Shown: positions 7,873-19,287, counted from the first letter of the stretch. The stretch: 64,000 nt of DNA from Burkholderia stabilis (GCF_001742165.1 NZ_CP016442.1:1550001-1614000); one strand, 5' to 3'. Made by a program: numbers and translations. The notes: a model not told the origin generated them from the sequence alone.

Positions 7873-8688
7873 TTACTTGCTGCCGAAGAGGCGCTGCAGC
7901 AGGCCCGGCTTCTGGTAATCGGTGAAGCGCAGCGGCTTGTCTTCGCCGAGAAAGCGCGCAACGACGTCCTTGTACGCTTCCGCGACGTCGGTGCCGTCGA
8001 TGTGCACGGCGGGCAGGCCCTGGTTCGATGCGTGCAGCACGGCTTCCGACTCCGGCACCACGCCGATCAGCTTGATGCGCAGGATTTCGCTGATGTCTTC
8101 CAGCGACAGCATCTCGCCCTCGCTCACGCGCTTCGGGCTGTAGCGCGTGATCAGCAGGTGTTCCTTGATCGGGTCCTTGCCTTCGGTCGCGCGCTTCGTC
8201 TTCGACGACAGGATGCCGAGAATGCGGTCCGAGTCGCGCACCGACGACACTTCCGGGTTCGTGACGATCAGCGCTTCATCCGCGAAGTACATCGCGTGCA
8301 GCGCACCGGCTTCGATACCGGCCGGCGAATCGCAGACGATGTATTCGAAGTCCATCGCCGCGAGGTCGTTCAGCACCTTCTCGACGCCGTCGCGGGTCAG
8401 CGCATCCTTGTCGCGCGTCTGCGACGCCGGCAGGATGAACAGGTTCTCGCACTTCTTGTCCTTGATCAGCGCCTGGTTCAGGTTCGCTTCGCCCTGGATC
8501 ACGTTCACGAGGTCGTACACCACGCGCCGCTCGCAGCCCATGATGAGATCGAGGTTGCGCAGGCCGACGTCGAAGTCGATCACGGCCGTCTTGTGGCCGC
8601 GCAGCGCGATACCCGACGCGAAGCTCGCGCTCGTCGTCGTCTTGCCCACGCCGCCCTTGCCCGAGGTCACCACGATGATTTTTGCCAT
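7873..8688 (-). CDS. minD: Septum site-determining ATPase MinD
   Basis: A 271-residue ParA/MinD-family ATPase. The deviant Walker A KGGVGKTTT is at residues 11-19, the switch I region DFDVGLRNLD near 38-47 and the Walker B-like IVCDSPAGIE near 117-126. The C-terminus ends GLLQRLFGSK, the amphipathic membrane-targeting helix. ATP-bound MinD recruits MinC to the membrane and is released by MinE. Length and gene order are standard. Sixty bases separate it from minC. Confidence 0.98.
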   Translation of the reverse strand: MAKIIVVTSGKGGVGKTTTSASFASGIALRGHKTAVIDFDVGLRNLDLIMGCERRVVYDLVNVIQGEANLNQALIKDKKCENLFILPASQTRDKDALTRDGVEKVLNDLAAMDFEYIVCDSPAGIEAGALHAMYFADEALIVTNPEVSSVRDSDRILGILSSKTKRATEGKDPIKEHLLITRYSPKRVSEGEMLSLEDISEILRIKLIGVVPESEAVLHASNQGLPAVHIDGTDVAEAYKDVVARFLGEDKPLRFTDYQKPGLLQRLFGSK

Positions 8689-8747
8689 TTACCCAATACC
8701 CTGTGTTCGTCAATGAGAGCCGATCGATCCGGCGTGCGCCGCGTGCT

Positions 8748-9527
8748 TCACGTCAGGCGCAGCGGTTCGATCATCAGTTTTTCCTCTTCGAGCCGGATCT
8801 GCACCGATTTGCCCAGTACGTCGGCGGGCAGCGGGTTCTCGGTTGTTCGATAGATACCCGCGATCGAAATCAGTTCCGGTTCGAGACACGTGCAGAAAAT
8901 GCGCGCGTCGTGATTGCCGTGCACGCCCGCGAGTGCGCGGCCGCGCAACGGCGCGTAGATGTGGATATTGCCTTCCGCGATGATTTCCGCGCCGTGACTG
9001 ACCGGCGCGAGCACCACGAGGTCTCCTTTCGCGTAAATCTGCTGCCCCGAACGCAACGGCCGGTCGATCACCAGCGTCTGGTTGCCGGCCTGGATCGATG
9101 CCGGCGCCGGCTCGGATGCCTGCTCGGGCGCCACGGCGGCTGCCGCAGCGACGACCGCCTCTGCAATGGCCGACGGCTCCGACCCCTCGGCCGGTTTCGC
9201 CGCCGGCGCGCGGCGATCGCGCGCCTCGAGCAACGGCAGGCCGGCTTCCCCCGCCCAGCCCTGCGTTGCCAATGCGACGACGCCGACCGGGCGCATCCGC
9301 ACGTCGTTCAGCATCTGTCGGATGTCGGCGAGCGCGACACGTTCGCCGTCAGCCAGGCGGCGGACGTCGATCGCGACGACATCGTCGGCGAAAAACTCGG
9401 GAGTCGCTTCGAAGCGCTTGACCAGTTCGGCACGCAACGCATCGAGATCGGTCGTCTTCACGGTGAACAGCAACGTATCGACCGATCCGCTGCGCAGCTC
9501 GAAGAATGGCGATTTTTTAAGCGACAT
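8748..9527 (-). CDS. minC: Septum site-determining protein MinC
   Basis: A 259-residue FtsZ-assembly inhibitor. The N-terminal domain (residues about 1-105, from [13 protein letters not shown]) disrupts FtsZ polymers. An Ala/Pro/Glu-rich linker covers about 110-150. The C-terminal beta-helix domain (from [22 protein letters not shown]) binds MinD and mediates dimerisation; it includes the conserved [19 protein letters not shown] region. The linker is longer than in E. coli MinC (231 residues), as is common in Burkholderiales. The ATG at 9527 was chosen; a GTG six bases upstream is possible. It heads the minCDE operon. Confidence 0.96.
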   Translation of the reverse strand: MSLKKSPFFELRSGSVDTLLFTVKTTDLDALRAELVKRFEATPEFFADDVVAIDVRRLADGERVALADIRQMLNDVRMRPVGVVALATQGWAGEAGLPLLEARDRRAPAAKPAEGSEPSAIAEAVVAAAAAVAPEQASEPAPASIQAGNQTLVIDRPLRSGQQIYAKGDLVVLAPVSHGAEIIAEGNIHIYAPLRGRALAGVHGNHDARIFCTCLEPELISIAGIYRTTENPLPADVLGKSVQIRLEEEKLMIEPLRLT

Positions 9528-9536
9528 GGACACTCT

Positions 9537-9551
9537 GCAAAAATTTTTTGC
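9537..9551. promoter_or_regulatory. A/T-run palindrome in the minC leader
   Basis: GCAAAAATTTTTTGC, an inverted repeat of 7-base arms around one base, sits 10 bases upstream of the minC start in an otherwise GC-rich context. It could be a DNA-bending or protein site, or a small RNA hairpin near the ribosome site. A possible -10 (TAAAAT on the minus strand) lies just upstream of it. Confidence 0.3.
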
Positions 9552-9696
9552 GTATTTTACAGGCGTCCACGCGTGCGGCCATTATTTTTGGGAAACCGGG
9601 TTGCGACGACCCGGGCGGGCGCGCAACCGGCAGGCGGACAGGCAAGCGGGCGACCGGACCTTCATCGCGCCGCGCGGCCCGCGTTCTGACGTCGCG

Positions 9697-10209
9697 TCAG
9701 TGCTTCACCTGCGACACGAACAGCGATTTCATCGCGCCGGGCATCCGCGCGATCGGCGCGTGTTCGCCGGTGTTGCCGAAACCGGCACGTTCGTAGAAAC
9801 GGATCGCGTTGCGGTTCGCATCGGCGATCCATGCATAGACGTCCTGCGCGCCGCGCTCGGCGAGCCATGCGGTGGCCGTCTCCAGCAGCAGCACGCCGCC
9901 GCGCAGATGACGCACCGCGTGCGCGACCCACAGCTCGCTGACGAACGCACGCCGCTCGGCCGTGTTGTCGAAATACGCGCCGATCATGCCGGCCGGATGG
10001 CCTTCGGTGTACAGCAGGAAAGTCGTCGACTCGTCGGACACGGCGCGCTGCGCGGCAATCGCCGACGCTGCGTCCGTCTCGACGTTCAGCAATTCGGCCT
10101 CCGGCGCTTCGCCGGGCGCGTAGGGCTCACGCAGCGATGCGGCGCGGAGTTCGCGATACACGCCGCCCTGGTTGGCAACGATACGACGAACGGTCAAGGT
10201 CGAACTCAT
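9697..10209 (-). CDS. GNAT-family N-acetyltransferase
   Basis: A 170-residue acetyltransferase. The GNAT core is visible: a beta strand with an acidic turn (PAGMIGAYFDNTAERRAFVSELWVAHAVRH), the acetyl-CoA loop and helix (RHLRGGVLLLETATAWLAERGAQ, a variant of Q/RxxGxG/A), and the ending DANRNAIRFYERAGFGNTGE, the classic N..A...Y...GF motif. Substrate unknown; small molecules or protein N-termini are both possible. The ATG at 10209 was chosen at the point where protein-like sequence begins, with a GGGGGC purine stretch upstream. It is divergent from alkB across a long gap. Confidence 0.85.
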   Translation of the reverse strand: MSSTLTVRRIVANQGGVYRELRAASLREPYAPGEAPEAELLNVETDAASAIAAQRAVSDESTTFLLYTEGHPAGMIGAYFDNTAERRAFVSELWVAHAVRHLRGGVLLLETATAWLAERGAQDVYAWIADANRNAIRFYERAGFGNTGEHAPIARMPGAMKSLFVSQVKH

Positions 10210-10870
10210 GCAGGCACAGCCCCCTTCGGACAGCAAGCTATTAGCTTCAACCGAAAGCGGGGCATGAGTCAAATCGTTATTTTCAAATGGCGGCGCGAAC
10301 CGAAAGGCGGCAGACGCCGCCGGCAGCGGCCCGCGCCAGCCGGTGTGCAGGTGCAGCATCGGCGCATCGATGCGTGCCGTCGGGCGACTGCCTTGGCCAC
10401 GTCGTTCGGCGCATCGCGCCACGCGCCTTGCGATGCGCGGCAGTCGCGTTTCGGGCCGCGCGCATTTCATCGCGCAAACCGTAATGGTACGTAATATAGG
10501 TAACCCAAAAAGCGCCCGGCCGACATCCGTTTCGCAGCGCTTATTGCACCGCAACATTTGTTGTGGGCCGGCAAGATCGATGTCCGCGCGCGTCACATCG
10601 CGCCATTCGTCCGACAAACGACCGGATCGCATCGGTCGATCCGGCCTCGGCCGCATGTTTCAATCGGCGCGCGCCGCCCCTTCCGCGCATGCGTGGCACG
10701 CCGCCCGCCGTTTGGAGCGCCGCGCCTAGCGCCGGGGTTTGGCAAGCGCGCGCGCGGGTCGTATAACAGGCAGAACCGGACCACGATCCAGTGCCACCGC
10801 GCGTGCGTCGCGGACCCACGAGGATTCGAACAACCTGCATGCGGCCGTCCCGGCCCCCAGGAGGGAGACA
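10210..10870. other. Long divergent intergenic region between the GNAT gene and alkB
   Basis: These 661 bases carry no convincing gene. The open frames in it are compositional shadows rich in Arg, Ala and Ser. The part near 10480-10560 is less GC-rich (GTAATGGTACGTAATATAGG) and may hold promoter elements. A possible alkB promoter is TTGGCA (10739-10744) with TATAAC (10760-10765), spacing 15, slightly short. I see no riboswitch or tRNA. Confidence 0.45.
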
Positions 10871-12031
10871 ATGGCAATGAACGACGAATCGGCTTCGAGC
10901 TGGTCGGATGGCAAGCGTTACCTGTGGCTGCTCGGCGCGCTGACGATCACGCTGCCGATCCTCGCCGCCCAGCTCGCGCTGTCGACGGGCCTTCACGTGT
11001 TCTGGTGGTTCGGCCCGCTGTTCGCGTTCGGCGTGATCCCGATCCTCGACACGCTGATCGGCGACGATCGCGACAATCCGCCGGACGCCGTCGTGCCGCA
11101 TCTCGAACGGGAGCGCTATTACCGGTTCATCGTCTACCTCGCGACGCTCGTCGAATACGTCGCGTTCTTCGCGTGCGTATGGATCGTCGGCACGCACGCG
11201 CTCGCGTGGTACGACTATGTCGGCTTCGCGCTGTCGCTCGGCGCGGCCACCGGCATCTCGATCAACACCGCGCACGAACTCGGGCACAAGACGAACCGCT
11301 TCGAGCGCTGGCTCGCGAAGATCACGCTCGCGCCGGTCGCGTACGGTCATTTCTACGTCGAGCACAACCGCGGCCACCACGTGCGCGTCGCGACGGCCGA
11401 CGATCCGGCCAGCGCGCGCTATGGCGAGTCGTTCTGGGCATTCCTGCCGCGCACCGTCATCGGCAGCATCCGCTCGGCGTGGCGGCTCGAGAAAACGCGC
11501 CTCGAACGGCTCGGGCATTCGCCGTGGACCTGGCGCAACGAGGTGCTGCATGCCTGGGCAATGACCGTCGTCGTGTGGGGCATCGCGATCGCGATGGCCG
11601 GCAAGGTCGTGATCCCGTTCCTCGTAATTCAGGCGGTGTACGGCGCGTCGCTGCTCGAAGTCGTGAACTACGTCGAGCACTACGGGCTCGGCCGCCGCAA
11701 GCTGCCCAGCGGCCGCTACGAGCGCTGCACGCCGCAGCATTCATGGAACAGCAATCACGTCGTGACCAACCTGTTCCTGTATCAACTGCAGCGGCACGCC
11801 GACCATCACGCGAACCCGACACGCTCGTACCAGGCACTGCGTCACTTCGACGATTCGCCGCAACTGCCGGCCGGCTACGCGACGATGATCCTGTTCGCGT
11901 ACGTGCCGCCGCTCTGGTATCACGTGATGAACCCGCGCGTCGTCGCGCACTATCACGGCGACATGGCGCAATCGAACATCAAGCCGTCGATCCGCGCCCG
12001 GGTGCTCGCGCAATATCCGGCTGCAGCGTGA
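10871..12031 (+). CDS. alkB: Alkane 1-monooxygenase, membrane di-iron
   Basis: A 386-residue integral-membrane non-heme di-iron hydroxylase that oxidises the terminal methyl of n-alkanes to 1-alkanols, with electrons from rubredoxin. The eight-histidine signature is complete: HELGHK (135-140), EHNRGHH (164-170) and LQRHADHH (306-313), plus the AlkB-specific NYVEHYGL (266-273). Hydrophobic helices alternate as expected (residues 18-60, 88-130, 225-262). The ATG follows AGGAGGGAG. No rubredoxin or rubredoxin reductase gene adjoins it, so electron partners must be encoded elsewhere. The upstream neighbour is divergent and the downstream gene is on the other strand, so it is a single-gene unit. 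Confidence 0.95.
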   Translation: MAMNDESASSWSDGKRYLWLLGALTITLPILAAQLALSTGLHVFWWFGPLFAFGVIPILDTLIGDDRDNPPDAVVPHLERERYYRFIVYLATLVEYVAFFACVWIVGTHALAWYDYVGFALSLGAATGISINTAHELGHKTNRFERWLAKITLAPVAYGHFYVEHNRGHHVRVATADDPASARYGESFWAFLPRTVIGSIRSAWRLEKTRLERLGHSPWTWRNEVLHAWAMTVVVWGIAIAMAGKVVIPFLVIQAVYGASLLEVVNYVEHYGLGRRKLPSGRYERCTPQHSWNSNHVVTNLFLYQLQRHADHHANPTRSYQALRHFDDSPQLPAGYATMILFAYVPPLWYHVMNPRVVAHYHGDMAQSNIKPSIRARVLAQYPAAA

Positions 12032-12033
12032 TC

Positions 12034-12089
12034 GCGGGTAGCGGGTAGCGGGTAGCGGGTAGCGGGTAGCGGGTAGCGGATGGCGGATG
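12034..12089. repeat. Heptanucleotide tandem repeat after alkB
   Basis: Six exact copies of GCGGGTA run from 12034 to 12075, then two variant copies GCGGATG (12076-12089). The array starts three bases after the alkB stop, in the convergent gap before the chemoreceptor gene. Such arrays are prone to slippage; this one does not alter a reading frame. Confidence 0.9.
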
Positions 12090-12197
12090 GCGGACCGGCG
12101 TGATTCGACGTTCGCGCGCCGCGAGGCGCGCCGTTGAAAACCATCGACGCGCCGGCACCCCGCGACTCCGCCGGAATCCAGCGCGCCGGCCGCGCGA

Positions 12198-13733
12198 TCA
12201 CGCCATTTCCGGCAGCCTGAACACTGCCACCGCGTGCCGCAGCGCGCTCGCCTGCTCGGCCAGCGCCTGCGTCGCGGCCGACGCCTGTTCGACGAGCGCC
12301 GCGTTGCGCTGGGTCGCTTCGTCCATCTGCGTGACCGCGATGTTCACCTGCTGGATGCCGCCGCTCTGCTCCTGCGACGCGGACGAGATTTCGCCGACGA
12401 TCGTCGTGACCCGCTGCACCGCGCCCACGATCTCGTGAATCGATTCGCCCGCGCGGCCGATCAGCACGGCGCCCTCGTCGACCCGCTTCGTCGACTGCTC
12501 GATCAGCCTCTTGATCTCCTTCGCGGCGGCCGCGCTGCGCTGCGCGAGCGTGCGCACTTCCGCCGCGACGACCGCGAAGCCGCGCCCCTGCTCGCCCGCG
12601 CGAGCCGCCTCGACTGCCGCGTTCAGCGCGAGGATGTTGGTCTGGAACGCGATGCCGTCGATCACCGCGATGATTTCGCCGACCTTCGCCGCGCTGTCGG
12701 CGATGCCGTTCATCGTGTCGACGGCGTCCGTCATCACGCCGCCGCCCGCTGACGCGATGGCCGACGCGTCGCGCGCAAGCTGCGCCGCGTGCTGCGCGTG
12801 TTCGGCCGACTGGCGCACGATGCCCGTCAGTTCGGTCATGCTGGCGGCGGTTTCCTCGAGCGACGCGGCCTGCGCCTCGGTACGCGACGACAGATCGTGA
12901 TTGCCCGATGCGATCTGCGCACTCGCCGTCGCGACGGCTTCGGCATGCGTGCGCACTTCGAGCACGACGCCCGACAGGCTCATCTGCATCGTCTGCAGTG
13001 CACGCAGCAGATCGGCGATCTCGTCGCGGCCAGCCGTGTCGACGTCGCGCGTCAGGTCGCCGCCGGCGACGGCCTGCGCGCACGCGACCGCACGATCGAG
13101 TGGCCGAAGAATGGCGCGGCTGAACAGGAATGCGCCGACCATCGCGACGCCGAGCACGACCAGCATCAGCACGAGGCTCGCGACGGTCGCGCGCTGCGCG
13201 TCGCGGCTCGCCTGCGCCGATACGGCGGCACTTTCGTCGGCGATCGATTTCGCGGCCCGCTCGAGCAGCGCCGCGGGTTCGCGGTCGACGCCAGCCACTG
13301 CCGCATCGCCGGCCGCCGGCTCGAAACCGGCCGCCTTGAATGCATCGAAGCCGCGCCGGTAGCCGTCGCCCATCGTCGTGTGCGCACGCATGAACTGTTC
13401 GACGAGCGCGCGGCTCTCGCCGGGCGGCAATTGGCGAACGAGCTGCGCGGCGAGCGTATCGACCGTACGCTCGCGCGTCTGAAACGCCTGCCAGTACTGG
13501 TCGAGCTTGTCGGGCTGTTTGCCGCGCAGCAGCGTGTCCTTCCATTCCTGCACCTGCAGCTTGAACTGCACGAGCGTGGCCGACACGAGGCGTTCTTCGC
13601 CGACGTTCGTCTGCACGTCTTCGGCGAACGTGTCGATCGACCGGTTGAGGATGTGGATACCGTACAGCGCGCCACAGAACATCAGCAGCAACGCGACGGC
13701 GAATGCGAGGGGAATCTTGTAGCTCAGCTTCAT
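12198..13733 (-). CDS. Methyl-accepting chemotaxis protein
   Basis: A 511-residue chemoreceptor with standard topology. Transmembrane helix 1 covers residues 8-30, and a periplasmic ligand domain of about 155 residues is predicted helical (four-helix bundle type, with [20 protein letters not shown]). Transmembrane helix 2 is near 188-210, followed by HAMP ([22 protein letters not shown]). The long cytoplasmic coiled coil has the hairpin tip ([20 protein letters not shown] ... [23 protein letters not shown]) that contacts CheA and CheW. Glu/Gln-rich methylation segments flank it. There is no C-terminal NWETF-like pentapeptide. Ligand unknown. It is an orphan: no che genes are nearby. Confidence 0.93.
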   Translation of the reverse strand: MKLSYKIPLAFAVALLLMFCGALYGIHILNRSIDTFAEDVQTNVGEERLVSATLVQFKLQVQEWKDTLLRGKQPDKLDQYWQAFQTRERTVDTLAAQLVRQLPPGESRALVEQFMRAHTTMGDGYRRGFDAFKAAGFEPAAGDAAVAGVDREPAALLERAAKSIADESAAVSAQASRDAQRATVASLVLMLVVLGVAMVGAFLFSRAILRPLDRAVACAQAVAGGDLTRDVDTAGRDEIADLLRALQTMQMSLSGVVLEVRTHAEAVATASAQIASGNHDLSSRTEAQAASLEETAASMTELTGIVRQSAEHAQHAAQLARDASAIASAGGGVMTDAVDTMNGIADSAAKVGEIIAVIDGIAFQTNILALNAAVEAARAGEQGRGFAVVAAEVRTLAQRSAAAAKEIKRLIEQSTKRVDEGAVLIGRAGESIHEIVGAVQRVTTIVGEISSASQEQSGGIQQVNIAVTQMDEATQRNAALVEQASAATQALAEQASALRHAVAVFRLPEMA

Positions 13734-13862
13734 GGGACCTTGAATCGACGGGGAACGACACGGCTCGGCACGGGCGCCGGCCGCCGCACCGTGTTAACGG
13801 CGCGGAAAGCGCGGGCTTAAAGCTGAGGAAAGCGGCGAAGGCCGGCGCGGCGCGCGGGCTGG

Positions 13863-14819
13863 TCAGGTCGTCGGATGCGTGGCGCGCGGCCCGTCTGCCG
13901 CGGTCGTGCGCGAGCGTGCCATCCAGCGGCGCACAACGACGATCGACAACACGCCGAATACGACCCCGGCGACCACGTCGGCCAGGTAGTGGCCGCCCTG
14001 CGTCGGCGTCGACACGATCATCGCGACATTCAGCACGATCGCGGCGGGAAACACGTAACGCACGTGCCGCACCGCATGCGCGAGCAGCAGCGCCAGCATC
14101 ACGTGGAACGACGGCAGCGACACGAGCCCCTGCGATTCGGACAGGCTGAATTGCCGAAGCTGCCCGCTGCGCAGCAAGTCGTAGTGAGACACGGTCGACG
14201 CCGTGCCCGGATCGGTGATGCCGAAATGGACGAATGCGCTTTGCGCGGGAAACAGTGTCGAGATGGCGACGACGACGAGCAGCGCGAAGGCGAACAACGC
14301 GATGAATTCGGCGAGATCGTCAAGGCGCCGCGTGGTCGCAAGGATGAACGGCACGGCCACGAGCTGAACGATGCTGCTGCGATACGCGAGTTCGAACGTG
14401 CGATGTAGTTCGGTATGTGCGCTCACCCAGCGATACAGGCCGGGCCAGTGAAAACCGAACAACGCATCGAACCGGACGAGATGGGCTTCGATCGACGGTG
14501 GCGCGAGCGCGACGCACAGATAGTCGAGCACGACGACGGACTGACTGAACGCGGCAATCGCCGCGATACACAGCAGGGCCAGCGCCGATTCGCGCAATCG
14601 CCACACATGTGCGCGGTCGCGGTGTCGCCGTGCATGCGACAGCGCAATCAATATCATCGCCAAGCCAATCGCGGCGCTTGCCGCCAGACCCGCGACAGAT
14701 GCAGCCTTGCCGAGCGTCAACGCAATGCCGGCGCGATGCGCGCCGCGGATGTCCACGGCTGCGATGACGGTAGTCAGCAGCGCAATGCCTGTCAGGACTT
14801 TCGGCAGTCGGTTCGTCAT
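13863..14819 (-). CDS. PAP2-superfamily membrane phosphatase or transferase
   Basis: A 318-residue polytopic membrane protein with about six hydrophobic helices. The C-terminal half carries PAP2 motifs of the AUR1/inositolphosphotransferase-like subgroup: SLPSFHVMLALLLAHAVRH (motif C2) and STPTQGGHYLADVVAGVVFG (motif C3, with the catalytic His and Asp). The classical KX6RP motif C1 is not obvious. Such proteins dephosphorylate or transfer lipid-linked phosphates at the periplasmic face of the inner membrane. The substrate cannot be deduced. It is on the same strand as the chemoreceptor but 129 bases upstream of it, so co-transcription is uncertain. Confidence 0.8.
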   Translation of the reverse strand: MTNRLPKVLTGIALLTTVIAAVDIRGAHRAGIALTLGKAASVAGLAASAAIGLAMILIALSHARRHRDRAHVWRLRESALALLCIAAIAAFSQSVVVLDYLCVALAPPSIEAHLVRFDALFGFHWPGLYRWVSAHTELHRTFELAYRSSIVQLVAVPFILATTRRLDDLAEFIALFAFALLVVVAISTLFPAQSAFVHFGITDPGTASTVSHYDLLRSGQLRQFSLSESQGLVSLPSFHVMLALLLAHAVRHVRYVFPAAIVLNVAMIVSTPTQGGHYLADVVAGVVFGVLSIVVVRRWMARSRTTAADGPRATHPTT

Positions 14820-14969
14820 TGGGTCGTCGTGTTCGCAATGCAGCGCGGCTGCACCGAAGGCGCGACACGATCGTGCGCGCAGTTCGCCGCCATCGTATCA
14901 GCAGGACCCGACGCGCCGAGCTGTTGCTGCTCCATCGAACATCGACGCGCGCTTCGCAAACCCAAAACG

Positions 14970-15004
14970 AAAAACCCCTTGATTCTTCCGAATCAAGGGG
15001 TTTC
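14970..15004 (-). terminator. Rho-independent terminator after tRNA-Ser(CGA)
   Basis: Read on the minus strand, AACCCCTTGATTC pairs perfectly with GAATCAAGGGGTT over a four-base loop and is followed by T-rich sequence. It lies immediately past the 3' end of the minus-strand tRNA. Confidence 0.88.
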
Positions 15005-15008
15005 GCAT

Positions 15009-15101
<93 letters not shown>

Positions 15102-15217
15102 GTTTTTACTGCATTTCCCGGTTGGTCGTTTCCGGGAAAGAAAAGATTATAAGACGATCTTTTCTAAGCTGACAAGCCCTTTTTGCAAATTTTTTGCGAG
15201 GGCTTCGAGAGCCGGTT

Positions 15218-17033
<1,816 letters not shown>

Positions 17034-17039
17034 CGCGAT

Positions 17040-17073
17040 CGGCGAGCGCGCCGGCCAGCCGGCGCGCTCGCCG
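17040..17073. terminator. Perfect 16-bp hairpin between convergent stops
   Basis: CGGCGAGCGCGCCGGC pairs perfectly with GCCGGCGCGCTCGCCG around a two-base loop. It exactly fills the gap between the DUF2164 stop and the rarA stop. No T-tract follows on either side, so it is a symmetric barrier or RNA-stabilising hairpin rather than a textbook intrinsic terminator. Confidence 0.6.
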
Positions 17074-18384
17074 TCAGTCCTTCTTGCCGGCCTCGCGATC
17101 GAGCTCGCGCAACCATGCGAGCTTGTCGGCGATCTTCGATTCGAGCCTGCGCGGCACCGGCTTGTACCAGTGCGGCTCGCGCATCCCGTCCGGCAGGTAC
17201 GTCTCACCGGCCGCGTATGCATTCGGCTCGTCGTGCGCGTAACGGTACGCGTGGCCGTAGCCGAGTTCCTTCATCAGCTTGGTCGGTGCGTTGCGAAGGT
17301 GCACGGGCACTTCGCGCGACTTGTCCTGCTTCACGAACGCCATCGCCTGGTTGAACGCGTTGTAACCCGCGTTGCTCTTCGCCGCGCACGCGAGATAGAT
17401 CACCGCCTGCCCGAGCGCGAGCTCGCCCTCCGGCGAACCGAGCCGCTCGTAGGTTTCGGCCGCGTCGTTCGCCATCTGCAGCGCGCGCGGATCGGCGAGA
17501 CCGATGTCTTCCCACGCCATCCGCACGATCCGCCGCGCGAGATACTTCGGGTCCGCGCCGCCGTCGATCATTCGGCAGAACCAGTACAGCGCGCCATCGG
17601 GGCTCGAGCCGCGCACCGACTTGTGCAGCGCCGAGATCTGGTCGTAGAAGTTGTCGCCACCCTTGTCGAAGCGCCGCGCGTTCAGCGTCATCGCGCTGCT
17701 GACGAACTCGGCGTCGATCGTCGCGATGCCGGCCGACGAGGCCGCCGTTTGCGCCTGCTCGAGCAGGTTCAGGAAGCGCCGCGCATCGCCGTCCGCATAG
17801 CCGACCAACGTATCGATCGCCTTGTCGTCGAACGCGAGGCCGTCGAGCGCGATTTCCTGCGCGCGCTTCAGCAACTGGCGCATCTCGTCGTCGTCCAGCG
17901 ACTTCAGCACGTACACCTGCGCACGCGACAGCAATGCCGAGTTGACTTCGAAACTCGGGTTCTCGGTCGTCGCGCCGATGAAGGTCACGAGCCCCGACTC
18001 GACGAACGGCAGCAGCGCATCCTGCTGCCCCTTGTTGAAACGGTGGATCTCGTCGACGAACAGGATCGTGTGGCGGCCGGTACGGTTCAGCGTGTCCTTC
18101 GCCTGCTCCATCGACTCGCGGATGTCCTTCACGCCGCCGAGCACCGCGGACAGTGCAATGAATTCGCAGTCGAACGCAAGTGCGGTGAGCCGCGCGAGCG
18201 TCGTCTTGCCGACGCCGGGCGGCCCCCACAGGATCATCGAATGCGGCTTGCCCGATTCGAACGCGAGCCGCAGCGGCTTGCCTTCGCCCAGCAAATGCGT
18301 CTGGCCGATCACCTCGGCGAGTGTCTTCGGCCGCAGCGCCTCGGCGAGCGGCCGGCGCGGCTCGACTTGAAACAGGTCGGACAT
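17074..18384 (-). CDS. rarA: Replication-associated recombination ATPase RarA (MgsA)
   Basis: A 436-residue AAA+ ATPase related to the clamp-loader and RuvB group, acting at stalled replication forks. The N-terminus carries a short zone before RPKTLAEVIGQTHLLG. Walker A is ILWGPPGVGKTTLARL and Walker B is ILFVDEIHRFNKGQQDALLP; sensor 1 (FIGATTENPSFEVNSALLSR) follows. The C-terminal tetramerisation domain includes DGALYWFCRMIDGGADPKYL and ends in the YLPDGMREPHWYKP segment. The ATG at 18384 was chosen, because MSDLFQ is the usual start; a second ATG lies 15 bases upstream. It follows lolA in the conserved ftsK-lolA-rarA order. Confidence 0.96.
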   Translation of the reverse strand: MSDLFQVEPRRPLAEALRPKTLAEVIGQTHLLGEGKPLRLAFESGKPHSMILWGPPGVGKTTLARLTALAFDCEFIALSAVLGGVKDIRESMEQAKDTLNRTGRHTILFVDEIHRFNKGQQDALLPFVESGLVTFIGATTENPSFEVNSALLSRAQVYVLKSLDDDEMRQLLKRAQEIALDGLAFDDKAIDTLVGYADGDARRFLNLLEQAQTAASSAGIATIDAEFVSSAMTLNARRFDKGGDNFYDQISALHKSVRGSSPDGALYWFCRMIDGGADPKYLARRIVRMAWEDIGLADPRALQMANDAAETYERLGSPEGELALGQAVIYLACAAKSNAGYNAFNQAMAFVKQDKSREVPVHLRNAPTKLMKELGYGHAYRYAHDEPNAYAAGETYLPDGMREPHWYKPVPRRLESKIADKLAWLRELDREAGKKD

Positions 18385-18493
18385 GAACCCTCGCTCCACA
18401 TCAAACGGTAGCGGCCGAACCGGCCGCCGGAGCCGACATTATGACAGCCGCGCGACGCCGCCGTGCCCGGTGCGCGCGCCCGGCGCCCGTAAA

Positions 18494-18529
18494 CGACACG
18501 GGCCTGCCGTCGCCGGCAGGCCCGTGTCG
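18494..18529 (-). terminator. Rho-independent terminator after lolA
   Basis: A 16-bp perfect stem (CGACACGGGCCTGCCG with CGGCAGGCCCGTGTCG) with a four-base loop lies 22 bases past the lolA stop. On the minus strand it is followed by TTTACGG. It separates lolA from rarA, so rarA may depend on read-through or its own promoter. Confidence 0.7.
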
Positions 18530-18551
18530 GGAGAGCGGCGCGCGGCGCCGG

Positions 18552-19241
18552 TCAGCCGGTAATCACGTCGGCACCCTTCGGCACGACGAATTTGAACGTA
18601 TCGCCCTTCAGCGGCGGATTCGTCTGGATGTTCGTAAACGTCAGCAGCGTGACGTTGCCGAACACGTCGTGCAGTTCCATCGCGGCGAGCGTGCCGTTCC
18701 GGAAGCCGATGCCGATGCGCTGGAACTGCGTGTCCTGCGCCTTCGGCAGCATCTCGAGCCATTCGATACCGCCCTTCTCGCCGGCGTCGCGCAGCGTGTA
18801 GTTCTTGTCGAGATCGTTGCTGCCGAACAGGATCGCGGCCGGGCTCGCGCCCAGCGCGCCGTTCAGCTTGCGCTCGGTGACCTGGTTCAGGTCGCGGTCG
18901 TACACGTAGAGCTTTTCACCGTCGGCCTGCAGCACCTGCTGGTACGGCTTCTGGTACGTCCAGATGAACTTGCCCGGACGCGCGAACACGAACGTGCCGC
19001 TCGAATTGTCGGTGGGCTTCGGCATCGCCTGCACGGCGCTCGCACCCTTCGCCGGCGCCTTGACGATCTGCTGCGTGAATTCGCCCTTCGCCGAACGCAC
19101 CTGCGCCACGAAGGCCTTCAGCTGCTCGGTGCCGCCCGCGAACGCGTGCGTCGCCGCGAGCATCAGCGATGCGCCGGCGAGCGCCGCGCCGAGCCAGCGT
19201 CGCGTCGAACGAAGGGACATTGCGAACGAATGTTGCTGCAT
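18552..19241 (-). CDS. lolA: Outer-membrane lipoprotein carrier LolA
   Basis: A 229-residue periplasmic chaperone that carries lipoproteins from the LolCDE ABC transporter to LolB at the outer membrane. It has a long signal peptide ([35 protein letters not shown]). The half-barrel LolA fold follows, with [51 protein letters not shown] and a C-terminal [10 protein letters not shown] strand. The ATG at 19241 was taken, with GGGAGA upstream; ATG at 19220 (MSLRSTRR) is an alternative that would leave a more typical signal peptide. It is 46 bases downstream of ftsK, hence probably the same operon. Confidence 0.95.
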   Translation of the reverse strand: MQQHSFAMSLRSTRRWLGAALAGASLMLAATHAFAGGTEQLKAFVAQVRSAKGEFTQQIVKAPAKGASAVQAMPKPTDNSSGTFVFARPGKFIWTYQKPYQQVLQADGEKLYVYDRDLNQVTERKLNGALGASPAAILFGSNDLDKNYTLRDAGEKGGIEWLEMLPKAQDTQFQRIGIGFRNGTLAAMELHDVFGNVTLLTFTNIQTNPPLKGDTFKFVVPKGADVITG

Positions 19242-19287
19242 ATTGCGGTTTTCTCCCTGGGTGGCCGGCGCTGCGGGCGCCGCGGAC

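Noticed and set aside
10343..10729. 128-codon plus-strand frame upstream of alkB
   Set aside because: The composition is the Arg/Ala/Ser pattern of GC-rich antisense or off-frame sequence, with no ribosome site and no motif.
12198..13820. Large Arg-rich plus-strand frames antisense to the chemoreceptor
   Set aside because: They are codon shadows of the minus-strand gene, which has full domain structure and correct codon bias.
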